Origin: Cryoendolithus antarcticus
Lineage: Eukaryota > Ascomycota > Dothideomycetes > Cladosporiales > Cladosporiaceae
Assembly (NCBI GenBank): GCA_002077065.1
Contig: NAJO01000004.1
Span: 930,001 to 994,000 of the forward strand
Direction: 5' to 3'
Length of the DNA stretch: 64,000 nucleotides
Part shown: positions 9,204-19,457 of the stretch, piece after piece
How the letters are laid out: each line of letters opens with the position of its first letter
Numbering within the stretch: the first letter of the stretch is position 1
Notes under the pieces: model-generated
Database searches by the model: none
What the model was told of the DNA's origin: nothing
The model's input: the letters and a program-made list of their open reading frames with translations, nothing else
Translations under genes and position numbers: made by a program

Positions 9204-10215
9204 GCTGATGGCTTCTGGGAGGGCGAGAGGCAGAGGAAAGGGCCTTAATGTCGCCGATGGAAATGTGTCATGCTGTTAGAGCATACATCTGGCGCGTCCT
9301 CCTACCAGGTGGTATGTTACTACATGTAGCGACTAGAAGCAAAAGTTGTAGGCCGAGCTGTCGGCAGCTTATCCTTGCGCATCTATCAGCAACATCGTGA
9401 GGCTGTGTCCCGCACGAGGCTGCGATCTAGAGCAGCATGATGTCGATCATCGCTGCTAAGGCGCCATACTTTCGCTTGCGTGCCTTTAAGGCGTTATTGG
9501 CTGAGGTTCATTGGCGAGAGCACCAGACGTGCATATGAATCGGTGTGCAGATTCCGGGTCCATAAATGCCAGTCCAAAGGTTGCCATCCACGCGGTCTCT
9601 TGATCAGCGCTCAAGACATTGGACTTTTTGCTGGCACCATCAGGCCCGCTTTGCGCCCTGTGCTACCCTTTCGCTAGTATGCGAAACGATCATGTAAGAT
9701 ACCTTCCACCTTAATCGATATACGGAGGAATTTACTCCACTATCTAAGGTAAGTAGCCATGCGCCACGCCAGCACGTGTTCTTCGGCGGTTGGGTATCAC
9801 CACAGTCTCGACACCAGGCCTCATGCACTATTCCATTGCTCCCGCACCGCATCGCATCGACAAAGCATCGACCTCAACGGCCTTGATGGTGCGTCGATGA
9901 AGCTGATTGCATACATGCACAGATGACCTCAGTAGTGGATATATGAGCCAATGATCAGAACCATAGGAAGTCGCGATCATGAACGTTGCTCTTCGCCGTT
10001 ATTGCTTCGACTGCTAAATTGATACACTACTTACTAAGAATCCATCCCTTGGCTCAACCCCGGTTGGGGATCCTCCCTCGTCGGCTAGCTGGCTGCAGCG
10101 GACGAGGGTGACCACAGTCTAGACTGCACGTCATCTAGCTTTCAAGCCGCTTCCCATCACCATGGACAACTACGATAGGACCCAGCACGTTCTCTCTGGT
10201 CGGATGTTTACGCTA
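9204..10215. other. Intergenic region between copies A and B
   Basis: Upstream of copy A and downstream of copy B. Includes a remnant signal-peptide-like frame directly upstream of 9203 and the block 9400-9426, which matches a block upstream of copy C. No other gene recognised. Confidence 0.5.
9400..9426. promoter_or_regulatory. Upstream block shared by copies A and C
   Basis: aggctgtgtcccgcac followed by (g/a)aggct(g/a)cga occurs here, ~200 nt before copy A's ATG, and at 12454-12479, ~145 nt before copy C's ATG. The first 16 bases are identical. It is either residual homology from duplication or a retained regulatory element. Confidence 0.4.
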
Positions 10216-10903
10216 CTACCGTAGGAACCTGCCGATGGCGCTGAGAGCCAGCACGCGCATCAATGCGCCAGTGCTCACGCTCACTGCGACAGCTTGCGAC
10301 CTAGCCGGCGTCGGCGTGCTAGAGGCGGTGGACAACGTTGAAGGCTGCTCGGTAGTCGTCGTGATGCTACTTGATGACTGCATCGGCGGCGCAGTAGTAG
10401 CACTGGTTTCTGGAGCGTATATGCTTCTGACGATCGTTGGAGTAGCTGTGAGTCAGCATTAGCGGCTATCTTGGCAAATTCACTGTAAGCAGTGTCAAAA
10501 TGCTCGTACATGGCAAAGTAAAGATGCCCTCTCCACTGTCGCAGTCATGGGTGTCATCGTCCGGGTAGCACCAAAGTTCGCAGATGTCTGCTGACGTAGG
10601 GCACCGACCTAGTGCCACGCCTACTGCTGAGGACCCATTGTCGTTGCAAAAGTGGGCACACTCGTCGCTTTGCCACGCGTGATCGGTGCAGCTGCCTCGA
10701 GTATAGTCTCTGTCATAGCATAGACCGTTGGAGAGGCATGCGTAGCCTGGCGCACAGCATGTCGTATATGGAGCCGTATTGTTGCATGGCACATCGTGCG
10801 TCGCAGGGTTGCCATTGGGAAAGTAGGAGGTGGTATCATTGGCCTGCGCAATGGCTGGAACCAGGAGAAGAACCGTCAAGGTGATGAGGGGGGGCTTTTC
10901 CAT
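10216..10903 (-). CDS. Copy B: Cys-rich secreted paralogue, truncated at the membrane span
   Basis: Second tandem paralogue. Exons 10903-10510 and 10445-10216, intron 10446-10509 (gtacga...cacag, phase 1, same site as A and C); 207 residues. ATG 10903 gives a clean signal peptide (MEKPPLITLTVLLLVPAIAQA). The ectodomain keeps YFPNG, DVPCN, TCC, ACLSNG, RGSCTD, WQSDEC and HDC, but the first cysteine is Ser (TTSYFPNG) and an extra Cys appears near the end (ICELWC). After the Ser/Thr stalk the span is degenerate (AVAVSVSTGALMRVLALSAIG) and stops at FLR-TAG (10216-10218), removing the cytoplasmic tail. The frame is open ~88 codons upstream of 10903, but that extension would bury the signal peptide, so I reject it. 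It may be secreted, weakly anchored, or on the way to a pseudogene. Confidence 0.7.
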
Positions 10904-11366
10904 ACTGGCTACACGCGCGAATGTAGTACTGAAGTCTAGCAGACGAGGAGGATGGGGAAGTGCACTCGCGGTGAGGGGAAAGTAACATAAGAGGGCGATT
11001 CCCGGCCACAAGGCGAAGGCAACAACGTTTCGAGTCCTCGCTGTGTTCGACCGATATGCCTGTCGCCGCATGTTGTGCTCCCTCAATTTCAATAGACTCG
11101 ATGCAGCTGCCCATCCACTAGAGCTGGACTCGATGTTGTTGCAGGCATTGACTTCCGCATCTCCCATAGTCGTTGAGATCTCGAGTTAAGTCGAAGTTGA
11201 GTAGCTGTTGCCAACAGCGTGCGGCGTCGTACACCAGCGTACGTAGCTACGGAATCCAGTAGAGATCACTCGGACACATGTTCGCGTCAAGCCTTACAAG
11301 GCTTGGCTGTGAATATTTTCCAAGAAGCCTAGGGCATCGATCTTGTACATACAGCAGATGGCTCCG
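10904..11366. other. Intergenic region between copies B and C
   Basis: 463 nt holding the promoter of B and the 3' end of C. An open in-frame extension of copy B reaches 11167 but looks non-coding. The A/C shared block is not seen here. Confidence 0.45.
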
Positions 11367-12309
11367 TCATCTCAACATACTGTCCGCGCTTAGCTCATAC
11401 ATCCGTCGTTGCGAGTCCAGTTCATACGTCCTTCGTTGTTCATCCATCTCGTACTTCTGCTGTCCGTCTATCTCCAGCATGATGGCAGGTGATGGCATCT
11501 GCCGTGCGAGATGCTGTGTAATCTGCAGTTCATCCCTGTCATTGTCTTGCGGAGCTGATTGGTATGTTGCACCCTGCTTGGCTTTCCGTCGGCGGTACCG
11601 CCATATCAGAGCACCGATTATTACAAGCATGAGCACGCCTCCGCCGACTGCTACGCCAATGGCGACAGGGTGCTTTCGGGCGGAGGCTTGCGTACTTAAT
11701 GGACCTGCGGTCGCCGAAGAGCTGGTGCTAGTGATAGGCGGGCTGGAGGACGGCGTACTGGATGTAAGGGTCACGCTGGTGCTTTGAGTGACGCTCGTGG
11801 GAAGCACGGCGGACGTAGCAATGGCTGAGCTGCTGTGCCTGGGCACGATCGTAGGTACAGCTAAGAGTAAGATTCAGCGGTAATCTATGAGAAGCCCTGA
11901 GGTAGTGATCATACGCACAAGTGAAGGAGAAGATGTTCTCTCCTGTATCGCAATCATGCGTGACATTAGCCTCGCAAAAGAAATTGTAGGCAGTCGTTCC
12001 AGGACATCTGAGCATGGTCACGCCGAATCCCCTGTTCTGGTCGGTGCAAAATTGGCCACACTCTGCGCTTTGAAAGGTAGGGTCTGTGCAGCTTCCACGG
12101 CTGTATTCATGCCCTTGATCGGTACACATGCCATTGGAAAGGCAGGCACCAACAGGTCCGCAGCATACTGTGAAATCGGCAGACTGGTTGCATGGAACAT
12201 CGAACACCGCGGGATCGCCGTTAGGGAAGTAGCAGGTAGTGCCTAGACAACTTGGGAGGGCGATAAGCAGGGTCGAAAGCGCCAGATTGAAATGCCTAAT
12301 TGTGGCCAT
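11367..12309 (-). CDS. Copy C: Cys-rich ectodomain, mucin-like stalk, single membrane span (most complete copy)
   Basis: Third and most complete paralogue. Exons 12309-11919 and 11860-11367, intron 11861-11918 (gtgcgt...cttag, phase 1); 294 residues. Signal peptide MATIRHFNLALSTLLIALPSCLG, then TTCYFPNGDPAVFDVPC and 12 cysteines in the same order as copy A, including RGSCTDPTFQSAEC and THDCDTGENIF. A Ser/Thr stalk leads to a span (VAIGVAVGGGVLMLVIIGALIW, ~195-217), the stop-transfer RYRRRKAK and a 70-residue tail. The tail ends with three near-9-residue units starting YEMDEQRR, YELDSQRR and YELSADS. The family matches no named domain I recognise. Predicted plasma-membrane type I protein with its Cys domain in the wall space; this topology is inferred from sequence. 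Confidence 0.8.
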
Positions 12310-12678
12310 GATGTTGTCTTACGAGCGCAGAAAATGTCGGTCGAAGATCCAGATCCAGGGTAAGTCCAGCATGTGGAGCACTAAGATTGTGGCTAAGTTA
12401 GACGATTGACATCGGTCGCGAGGTGTGTGTTTACCATCGATACTTGGACCGCAAGGCTGTGTCCCGCACAAGGCTACGACTTGTAGCGAAGTCACTGCGA
12501 AGCCTGTCCCTTGGCCCCGTGCGCTCCTGCGAATTGATTCCTTCATGCAAGGCTGAGACATTAGGAGCCAATAGAGCAGAAGATCTTGCGCCACACGGCT
12601 GTGGTAGTCTACAACGGTGCTTTATCGGCTACGTTCTTGCGGTCACGATCATTTGGTAAGAAGTGCCTCGGGTGCCTT
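12310..12678. other. Intergenic region upstream of copy C
   Basis: Promoter side of copy C and 3' side of the SDR gene. Contains the shared block 12454-12479. Nothing else recognised. Confidence 0.45.
12454..12479. promoter_or_regulatory. Upstream block shared by copies C and A
   Basis: Partner of 9400-9426; same orientation relative to the downstream minus-strand gene. Confidence 0.4.
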
Positions 12679-13683
12679 TCACCAAGGGTATTGCTGAATC
12701 TAGGTCAGTCAACAGCACACTTCACGTGAGTACATGGGAGCTCACCTCTCCTTCCCAAGTCCAGAAAGTCCCAGTGTCGCCTTTTCCCCTCCCCTCAATT
12801 ACCTTGACACATCCTCTCACACTCTCGTCCACTTCGATTTGCCCCTCCACCTCCCAGCCTAGGTCCACATTCGCCATATCGGTCTTCACCTCGCCGGGAT
12901 GAATGGCTAGTACAATGACTTCACTGTCCTTGCGGTGCAATTCAGCGGCCATGTGGCGGAGTGACTGGTTCAGAGCGGCTTTACTGGCTGCGTACGCGGC
13001 GAACCCGTCTTCTTCTGGACGGAAGCGCTGGACCGAGCCGGAGTCACTGGAGATGAATGTGAGGGTCTTGGGTGGCGTTTTCAGGTTGCGGAGCAGAGAC
13101 GAGGCTGCGAGGATAGGGCCAATGGTGTTTGTCTGCAGGTGGAATTGGAAGTCGGCGTATGACCTGATCGAGGTTATTTCACTGCATCCCTTATCTTCGG
13201 GCTCTGCAACACAAAGGGATCCTTGCATTTCCATCTGCAGCTTTATGATTGGAACATGAGTAGAAAGAGAGACTTACATTTCAGTGGCCCGCTGCGCGCA
13301 ATGTCAGTGCCTACCTCCTTGTTGCGTACTTACATGAAGCTCACATTCGGATATTGGAGCACTCCAGCATTCAGTACAATGTGGTCGATCACGGTATCAT
13401 TGATGGCGCCAACTTCCTCACCGAAATGCTACAAGCCAACATCGTGAGTGCATAGTCCAGTCCAAAGACGCTGTGCTCAGCCTACCGTGATGCTGGTCCC
13501 GTCCAGCATGTCACAGTGGAAGACCTGACATTGTCCTGGCTGCGCAGTCGGCCACAATGAGGATACCGTGTCCACCTTGGGCTTTCGAACTGTAGCAATG
13601 ACTCGGTCGCCGCCTTTAAGAGCTTGTCGGACGAATTCGTGCCCGATACCGCGAGAAGCGCCAACGATGAGCCAGGTCTTCAT
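12679..13683 (-). CDS. Short-chain dehydrogenase/reductase (SDR)
   Basis: NAD(P)-dependent oxidoreductase of the classical SDR fold; substrate not predictable. Five exons: 13683-13486, 13428-13345, 13291-13278, 13163-12746, 12699-12679, giving 244 residues, the usual length. Motifs: cofactor-binding GASRGIG near the N-terminus, NAGV, FISSDSGS with the catalytic Ser, YAASK with the catalytic Tyr and Lys, and NTIGPI. Exon 3 is only 14 nt; it supplies RATE in the joined NRATEMSYADF, the sequence expected between the NAG strand and the TNTIGP helix. The last intron (12700-12745) removes an in-frame read-through stop and yields the C-terminus EIQQYPW. An upstream in-frame ATG at 13701 would add six residues. 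Exon 4 could alternatively begin 18 nt earlier. Confidence 0.8.
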
Positions 13684-14345
13684 GGCGCCGGCGGGAGTCA
13701 TCACTCTCTTCGGGCGAGAGAGGAACAGATGTCGTAAACGGTGCAATATAAAAGTCCGTCACGTGCTGATACAGTCGCATGACAAGCATCATGCAGGCGG
13801 GAGTGATCTCATGCCGGCCACGCGATCATGATTAGCCGCAGGAACTTTCAAGATCTCGAGATCTGCGATGAGGTGTGGAAGACGTCAGCGTTCGGCTGTT
13901 GAGCTCCATGGAGAAGCTGAAAATGCCATTAAGAGCTCTGCTGTGGCTGATGATAAGGTCGAGACAATTCTGCAATCGTTGCGTACAATCGGGCAGATAC
14001 TTGTAGTATGAAGACATTCGGTCTGTCTAAAGTGACGAACTGCCAACAGACGAAGAGTAGGCAAGAAGTCGCCGGCGATGCTGCCAGAAAGGGCCGAAAG
14101 AAAAAGCGACTGAGCCTCTGTGTGGCGCGGGTCATCTCGGAGCCGTGGAGGTCATTGAATCGCGATGACCTTGATTGGTCGGGTTGCTTCGGGGGTGTCA
14201 AAGGGACATCGACTTTTTGATCTTGCTTCGGTGCAATCGCCTCACATCAGCTATCAATCTTCACCTTTACCAGCAACTTCCTCAACACCTCTCAACATCA
14301 ATCACCTTCAACCAAACCTTTCGACATTTAGAACCGTTACCGACA
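13684..14345. other. Divergent intergenic region between SDR and cytochrome c
   Basis: Shared upstream region of two divergent genes. Contains the ATTGG box at 14174-14178 and a CT/CA-rich leader from about 14260 to the cytochrome c ATG. The short ORFs here carry no motifs. Confidence 0.5.
14174..14178 (-). promoter_or_regulatory. CCAAT box (reverse orientation) upstream of cytochrome c
   Basis: ATTGG about 168 nt before the cytochrome c ATG. In fungi CCAAT boxes are bound by the HAP complex, which controls respiratory genes including cytochrome c. Function here is inference from position; a 5-base match is weak evidence. Confidence 0.35.
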
Positions 14346-14962
<617 letters not shown>

Positions 14963-15710
14963 ATTTCCTCGTCGGATCTTCTGGAGTAGCTGTACCCTAA
15001 TCGACCACCTGTAAAACTACTTTAGCCACATCGGTATAGATCGCGTTTCAAGAGCTGTATTCGCTGGGAGCGTTGATGTGGCGGATTGGACATTCGAGCG
15101 AGAAGTGAGATGCCGCGGTGGACGCTGTGAACCTGGTATTGATTTTCTGCGCTTGCATTAGATGGGTTCCCGGTCAGGTCTCCGGAGTAAGCCTTTGTAT
15201 GTATCAAGATCTCTTCACTCCAATGTGCAAAGCTTTCTTTCTGTCAAGACCGTGGAACTCGCGACCGCTGAACGATCGGCTTGGTACTATCGCCAAACGC
15301 GTCACTTGCCTGAAGAATGGAAGGCCAACAGGCAAATAGACGCCTGGCACTCACTCACGACACCGCCATCACTTCTCGGTCGGCTGGTAGCTCATAACGA
15401 TATTGGGTTCACCCGTTGAGGTCTGCGCGCCAGCATGGTAATGAAGACACGCGGACGGCCAGCTCACTTTGGCTCATCGTACCTGCCTCACTCACCTCAC
15501 TTGCTCCTTCCCCCGTTCACTCAACGCCAAGTCCGCTAGCACCAAGCACGTGCGCTCCGCTCTTCGTTTGTTATCCTTCTGCTGCCTTGCTCCAACACAT
15601 CTAGCTTCTGCACTCCTCCAACCCTCGCTCGACATACTCACCACTACTCTTGGATACCGCATACACATCATCACCAACATCCTCCAAGCAGAAGAACCGT
15701 CTCCTCCAAA
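14963..15710. other. Intergenic region
   Basis: Between cytochrome c and the Stc1-domain gene, same strand. The last ~200 nt are CT/CA-rich, typical of a fungal 5' leader. No gene seen. Confidence 0.5.
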
Positions 15711-16985
15711 ATGGGAAAAAAGAATAACTACTCCACCTTCCTCCAGAGAAGTGCGGTGTCTACGTATGCCCATCGTCACCTCCTACCGAGCAAAGCGCAT
15801 ACTGACTCTCACTCTCAGCAACATCCCCCTCCCGGATAAGTGCGCGGATCTCACTACATTTATCTCTTGGGACCATCTAACGCATTCACAGGATCAAGTG
15901 CCTCCGCTGCGATAAGGTGAAGCCGCCAGCTTCGTACGCCACGATCCGCCAGAACGACCTGAAGACAAAGATGGCCCAGACTCCAGGTTTCAATGCCGCT
16001 ACCACACCCGTCGTCCCCTGCATGATGTGCACTGGCGGACAGGTCACCGAATTAGAATGCCATATGTGTCGTAAATGGATGGCCCTCACAAAGTTTGCGA
16101 AGACTCAGAGGAAGAATCCGAATCGTGCGGTAGGTACTGAGCGCATCGGGCGAAATAGATCGGCTACTGACCTATGCGTAGAAATGCCTCGAGTGCATCA
16201 ACGAGCAGATCGCGATGGGAAATGCCGACGACTCTGACGCTTCTGGTGGCTCCGGTGGCGGCAGCGGAGGTGACAACGACAGCGATGGGAGCGGTGACTC
16301 TCACGCCTTCACCTTCGACGACGACGACGCAAGTCACTCCAGCCGTTGCGCTAAGGGTATGCATAGACTGACAGCATGTAGACATCGTCCGTCACGGACA
16401 GCCTCGCATCCGCCTCGCTCAACCCCAGCAACGACACGTTCAACTCCACGTCCCGCGGTCTCGGCAGCGGTGGCGTGAAGCTCGGCTCTTCGACTCAGGG
16501 CGGTACTATCTGGGGCGGAGCCTCGACCACCGCCTCTCTCGCTGCGTCAAATAGTCTCGCCAGCGGTCCGCGTGCGAGCGCTTGGCAGACAGCTGGCGCC
16601 ATTCCTCCTCATCTCCGCGCGCGCATGAGCTCCGCTGTCTCCGAGAGTGGCGAGAGCACCGTCAGCGACGCCGCCAATACCACCACCACGACCACCGCTG
16701 CCGCTCCCGCCCGTCGCGGGTTGCCGTCAGGCTTCAACCCGAAGGCCTACAGCAGTCCTCCGGCCCGTAAGGCCGCGAGCTCCATGGCGGGATCGAGCGT
16801 GAACGATGGGCGCAAGTTCGCTAAGATCCCTGCGGTACGTATTCCGTGCGTTCGTTGTGTGAAGGGAGCAATGACTAACATATGAGCAGGCCAAGCCTAA
16901 GAAGACCGCTCGTGAGATCGAGGATGACTTTGACGACGTCTGCGTCTCGGACGACGATGAGAACGACGAGCCCTTCTCGGGGTGA
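15711..16985 (+). CDS. Stc1-domain protein (RNAi/heterochromatin linker family)
   Basis: Six exons: 15711-15763, 15819-15839, 15892-16129, 16182-16328, 16382-16834, 16890-16985; 335 residues. The N-terminal ~110 residues carry four C-x2-C pairs (C28/31, C68/71, C81/84, C106/109) in the Stc1 arrangement: IKCLRCDK, PCMMC, LECHMC, KCLEC. In fission yeast Stc1 links the RNAi machinery to the Clr4 histone H3K9 methyltransferase complex; the role here is by family only. The rest is disordered: Gly/Ser/Asp-rich (SGGSGGGSGGDNDSDG), Ser/Thr/Ala-rich, and an acidic tail. Intron 4 (16329-16381) has donor GCAAGT, so it appears to be a GC-AG intron; no GT donor nearby gives a workable frame. Exon 2 is 21 nt (NIPLPDK). 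Confidence 0.8.
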
Positions 16986-17667
16986 GCTCGTCGAAGCTGT
17001 ATGGGTGGCCTAGCGGTGGCAGGCTGTTGAAGCTTCATACTCTACGCCAGCCTACCTGACAAAAGCAAGAAGGATGCCAAACCGGTGTTCTGAGACTACG
17101 AAGCTAGTCTCCCTCATCCGTATTGGCAGATAGCGATGTAGGACAGCAGACGCACGGAGAGAGCGTGCAGGCACTACAAGACAGGAAGTCCTGGCTGGTG
17201 TACAGGACTTCCCGGGCGGACTCTTGATGACCATCACTCAGCTATATGGTGGATCGTGCGATCAGGCCGGACACGGTGGCCATGAGCTCGTAGATGCAGA
17301 CATTGAAATCACTTTCCCAATATCACAAAGCGTGCCGTTATGATGATGGCCGGTCTCAAGCTTTGCGGTGATACCACAAATCTATTCAACATCCTCCGAA
17401 CAAGGCGCTTGGCCCCCCACAACGTTCGAACAAATTTCCTACCACCTGGGTTCTGATGGCTCATGGCCAGTAGCCCGCGTCCTGCGCTGTGCCAGAGCAT
17501 CGCTGCTCTGGTCCCAAAGCACACAGGATCGTCTGCAGCCCATCGAATCCAAGGCAGACAATCTCAGAACGGCGCTCATTGGACTTGCTCGAGCGCATCG
17601 GCTACAAGTCCGCGTGAAGTCCTTCTTCTCTATTTTTAAGTTTTCCATGCCCATCCGCCCCTCGCTC
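16986..17667. other. Intergenic region between convergent genes
   Basis: 3' sides of the Stc1-domain gene and the coiled-coil gene. No motifs recognised. Confidence 0.5.
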
Positions 17668-19230
17668 TCAGTCCCCCTCCACATCCACCCCCGCGAGCTC
17701 AGATAGTGACTGCCAGAGCTCCTGCATGGGTGTCTTCCGTGCAGGCGCTCTGCGGCTGCGCTTCGTGCTAGTAACCCGTGTGAGCTTACGGACCTCTTCG
17801 CCGTCCACTTCGCCTTCTCTCGGAGAAGATCTCAATGCCTCATCTCGCGCGGGAACGGAGTCGACATTGGACGCTTCCGAAGTCTGCGTTCCGTGCGAGG
17901 CGTATAACGACTGAGCCAAAGTGTCGGAGATCTGTGAGCTTGTTGGATCGAAGATTGGAGAGTATGGTTCGCCTCCGCTTTCGGAATGTTGCATATTCTC
18001 TCCCTGGCTGGAGGTGTCACTCACGCGCCTCAACGTCAGACTACCCACCCTCTGCGATCCCTCCTTCTTGACCTCAATCCGCCATGCTCCGTCGTCCTCT
18101 CCATCCTCACTCCTCGGTTCCACAGTAGCAGAGTCCCGCCTCTTCGGTGTGCGCACGCCGTACTTCTCCCTTCGCCCTTTGAATCGCGCTTCCACGTCTC
18201 CCCAGTCCTTGCGCCATGTTTCGACTACGCTGTCAAGTCTGTCGGTCTCCACCTCCTCTCTCAGGGGCGCAAGCTCGAGACTTCGCATTTGCAGCTCCAA
18301 GAAGAGCAAGTCGGTGTGATCGAATCCCAGATCGCTTCTCAGCGCTTCGTTCTCCGTCCGCAGCTCCTCGACTTGCGTCTCCTTCTCTTCCAGTCCAGCC
18401 GCGATGTCCGCGTTCAGCGCTACAAGCTCAGCGTGTCGTGCCTTCAGCTCTTCCTGCGCGTGCGTGAGAGCTTGGAGTGCGGCTTGCGCCGACGCAAGAA
18501 GCGAGGAATGCTGCGAGTCTTGCGACCAGCTCGACTGCTGATCCTCAGTCTCATCATCACGCGATTGTGGCCGCGATCTCAGCGCTCGTTGACTCCTCGG
18601 CCGTGGCTCTTCTTCCTCCTCGTCATCCATGAACAAGTCCTCGGCATGTATGCGACTCTGACTGTGCAGACTCGCGATCTCGTTCTCCATCTCTGCCAGC
18701 TTGCGAACTACAATACTTGTGATCTTTTCGCTAGCGAGTCCATCTCCGTCCTCGTGTAGAAGGTGCGATTGCACGCGATGCATACGCGCTAACACTTCTT
18801 GAGCGCCGCCCCTTTGGCCGCCGCTGCGAGCGGGCGTGGACTGCGCATCATCGTCGGTGAAGTAGTCGCTGAATGGCGAGTCCTGCAGAACCGCGAGAGA
18901 CCGACTGCCTTTCGCTGGCGTGACCGGTGGGCCTGCCATACTCGAGGGCGAGCTCGTCGCCGACGATATCCGACTATACGTTCGCCGATACTTCGCGTTC
19001 AATGCCGGGGCGCGTGGGATATGGCTGCTATGCGTACGCGCATGGGACAGCGCCGGGCGCGTGCGGGTGTGGTACTTGGACGAAGGGCTGGGGAACTGCC
19101 AGGATGGCGAGGATGCGGCGGAGCGTGATGAGTGGGAAGATAGTGGGCAGGAGTCTCCGCAAGGCAGCCCGAGTAAGCTTTGCAATGACGGCGCGTGTGG
19201 GAAACGTGTGGCAGGTACGAGGCGGGGCAT
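17668..19230 (-). CDS. Hypothetical coiled-coil protein
   Basis: A 520-residue open frame. Two starts are possible: 19230 (MPRLVPATRF, with ~97 Ser/Arg/Pro-rich residues that could be a targeting sequence or merely leader) or 18939 (MAGPPVTPAKGSRSLAVLQDSPFSDYFTDDD, the first conserved-looking part, 423 residues). Central region: EVLARMHRVQSHLLHEDGDGLASEKI, then heptad-like helix with ASAQAALQALTHAQEELKA and EEKETQVEELRTENEALRSD, a clear coiled coil. An acidic block (DLFMDDEEEEEP) and a basic C-terminus (STKRSRRAPARKT) suggest a cytoskeletal or nuclear scaffold. I do not recognise the family. Confidence 0.7.
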   Translation of the reverse strand: MPRLVPATRFPHAPSLQSLLGLPCGDSCPLSSHSSRSAASSPSWQFPSPSSKYHTRTRPALSHARTHSSHIPRAPALNAKYRRTYSRISSATSSPSSMAGPPVTPAKGSRSLAVLQDSPFSDYFTDDDAQSTPARSGGQRGGAQEVLARMHRVQSHLLHEDGDGLASEKITSIVVRKLAEMENEIASLHSQSRIHAEDLFMDDEEEEEPRPRSQRALRSRPQSRDDETEDQQSSWSQDSQHSSLLASAQAALQALTHAQEELKARHAELVALNADIAAGLEEKETQVEELRTENEALRSDLGFDHTDLLFLELQMRSLELAPLREEVETDRLDSVVETWRKDWGDVEARFKGRREKYGVRTPKRRDSATVEPRSEDGEDDGAWRIEVKKEGSQRVGSLTLRRVSDTSSQGENMQHSESGGEPYSPIFDPTSSQISDTLAQSLYASHGTQTSEASNVDSVPARDEALRSSPREGEVDGEEVRKLTRVTSTKRSRRAPARKTPMQELWQSLSELAGVDVEGD

Positions 19231-19457
19231 GACTCGGGAAATGCCAAGGGATCGTTTGGTACTTCATGTCATCTCCTCTATTGTGTAAAGCATACATATA
19301 CTAACCTCAATACCACCATGATCACACTCAACCCCAATGTGAGAGAAGCACTGGACAACATCTCCGTGATAATGTGGCTCAGAGTCTCGTAGTGCTAAGC
19401 GCCGGATCGTTCCATTAGCACTGTAGCAACGACATCGAGTCCCGACTCACCCAATCC

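Noticed and set aside
10904..11167. N-terminal extension of copy B
   Set aside because: Open frame, but it would place a good signal peptide internally; copies A and C show no such extension.
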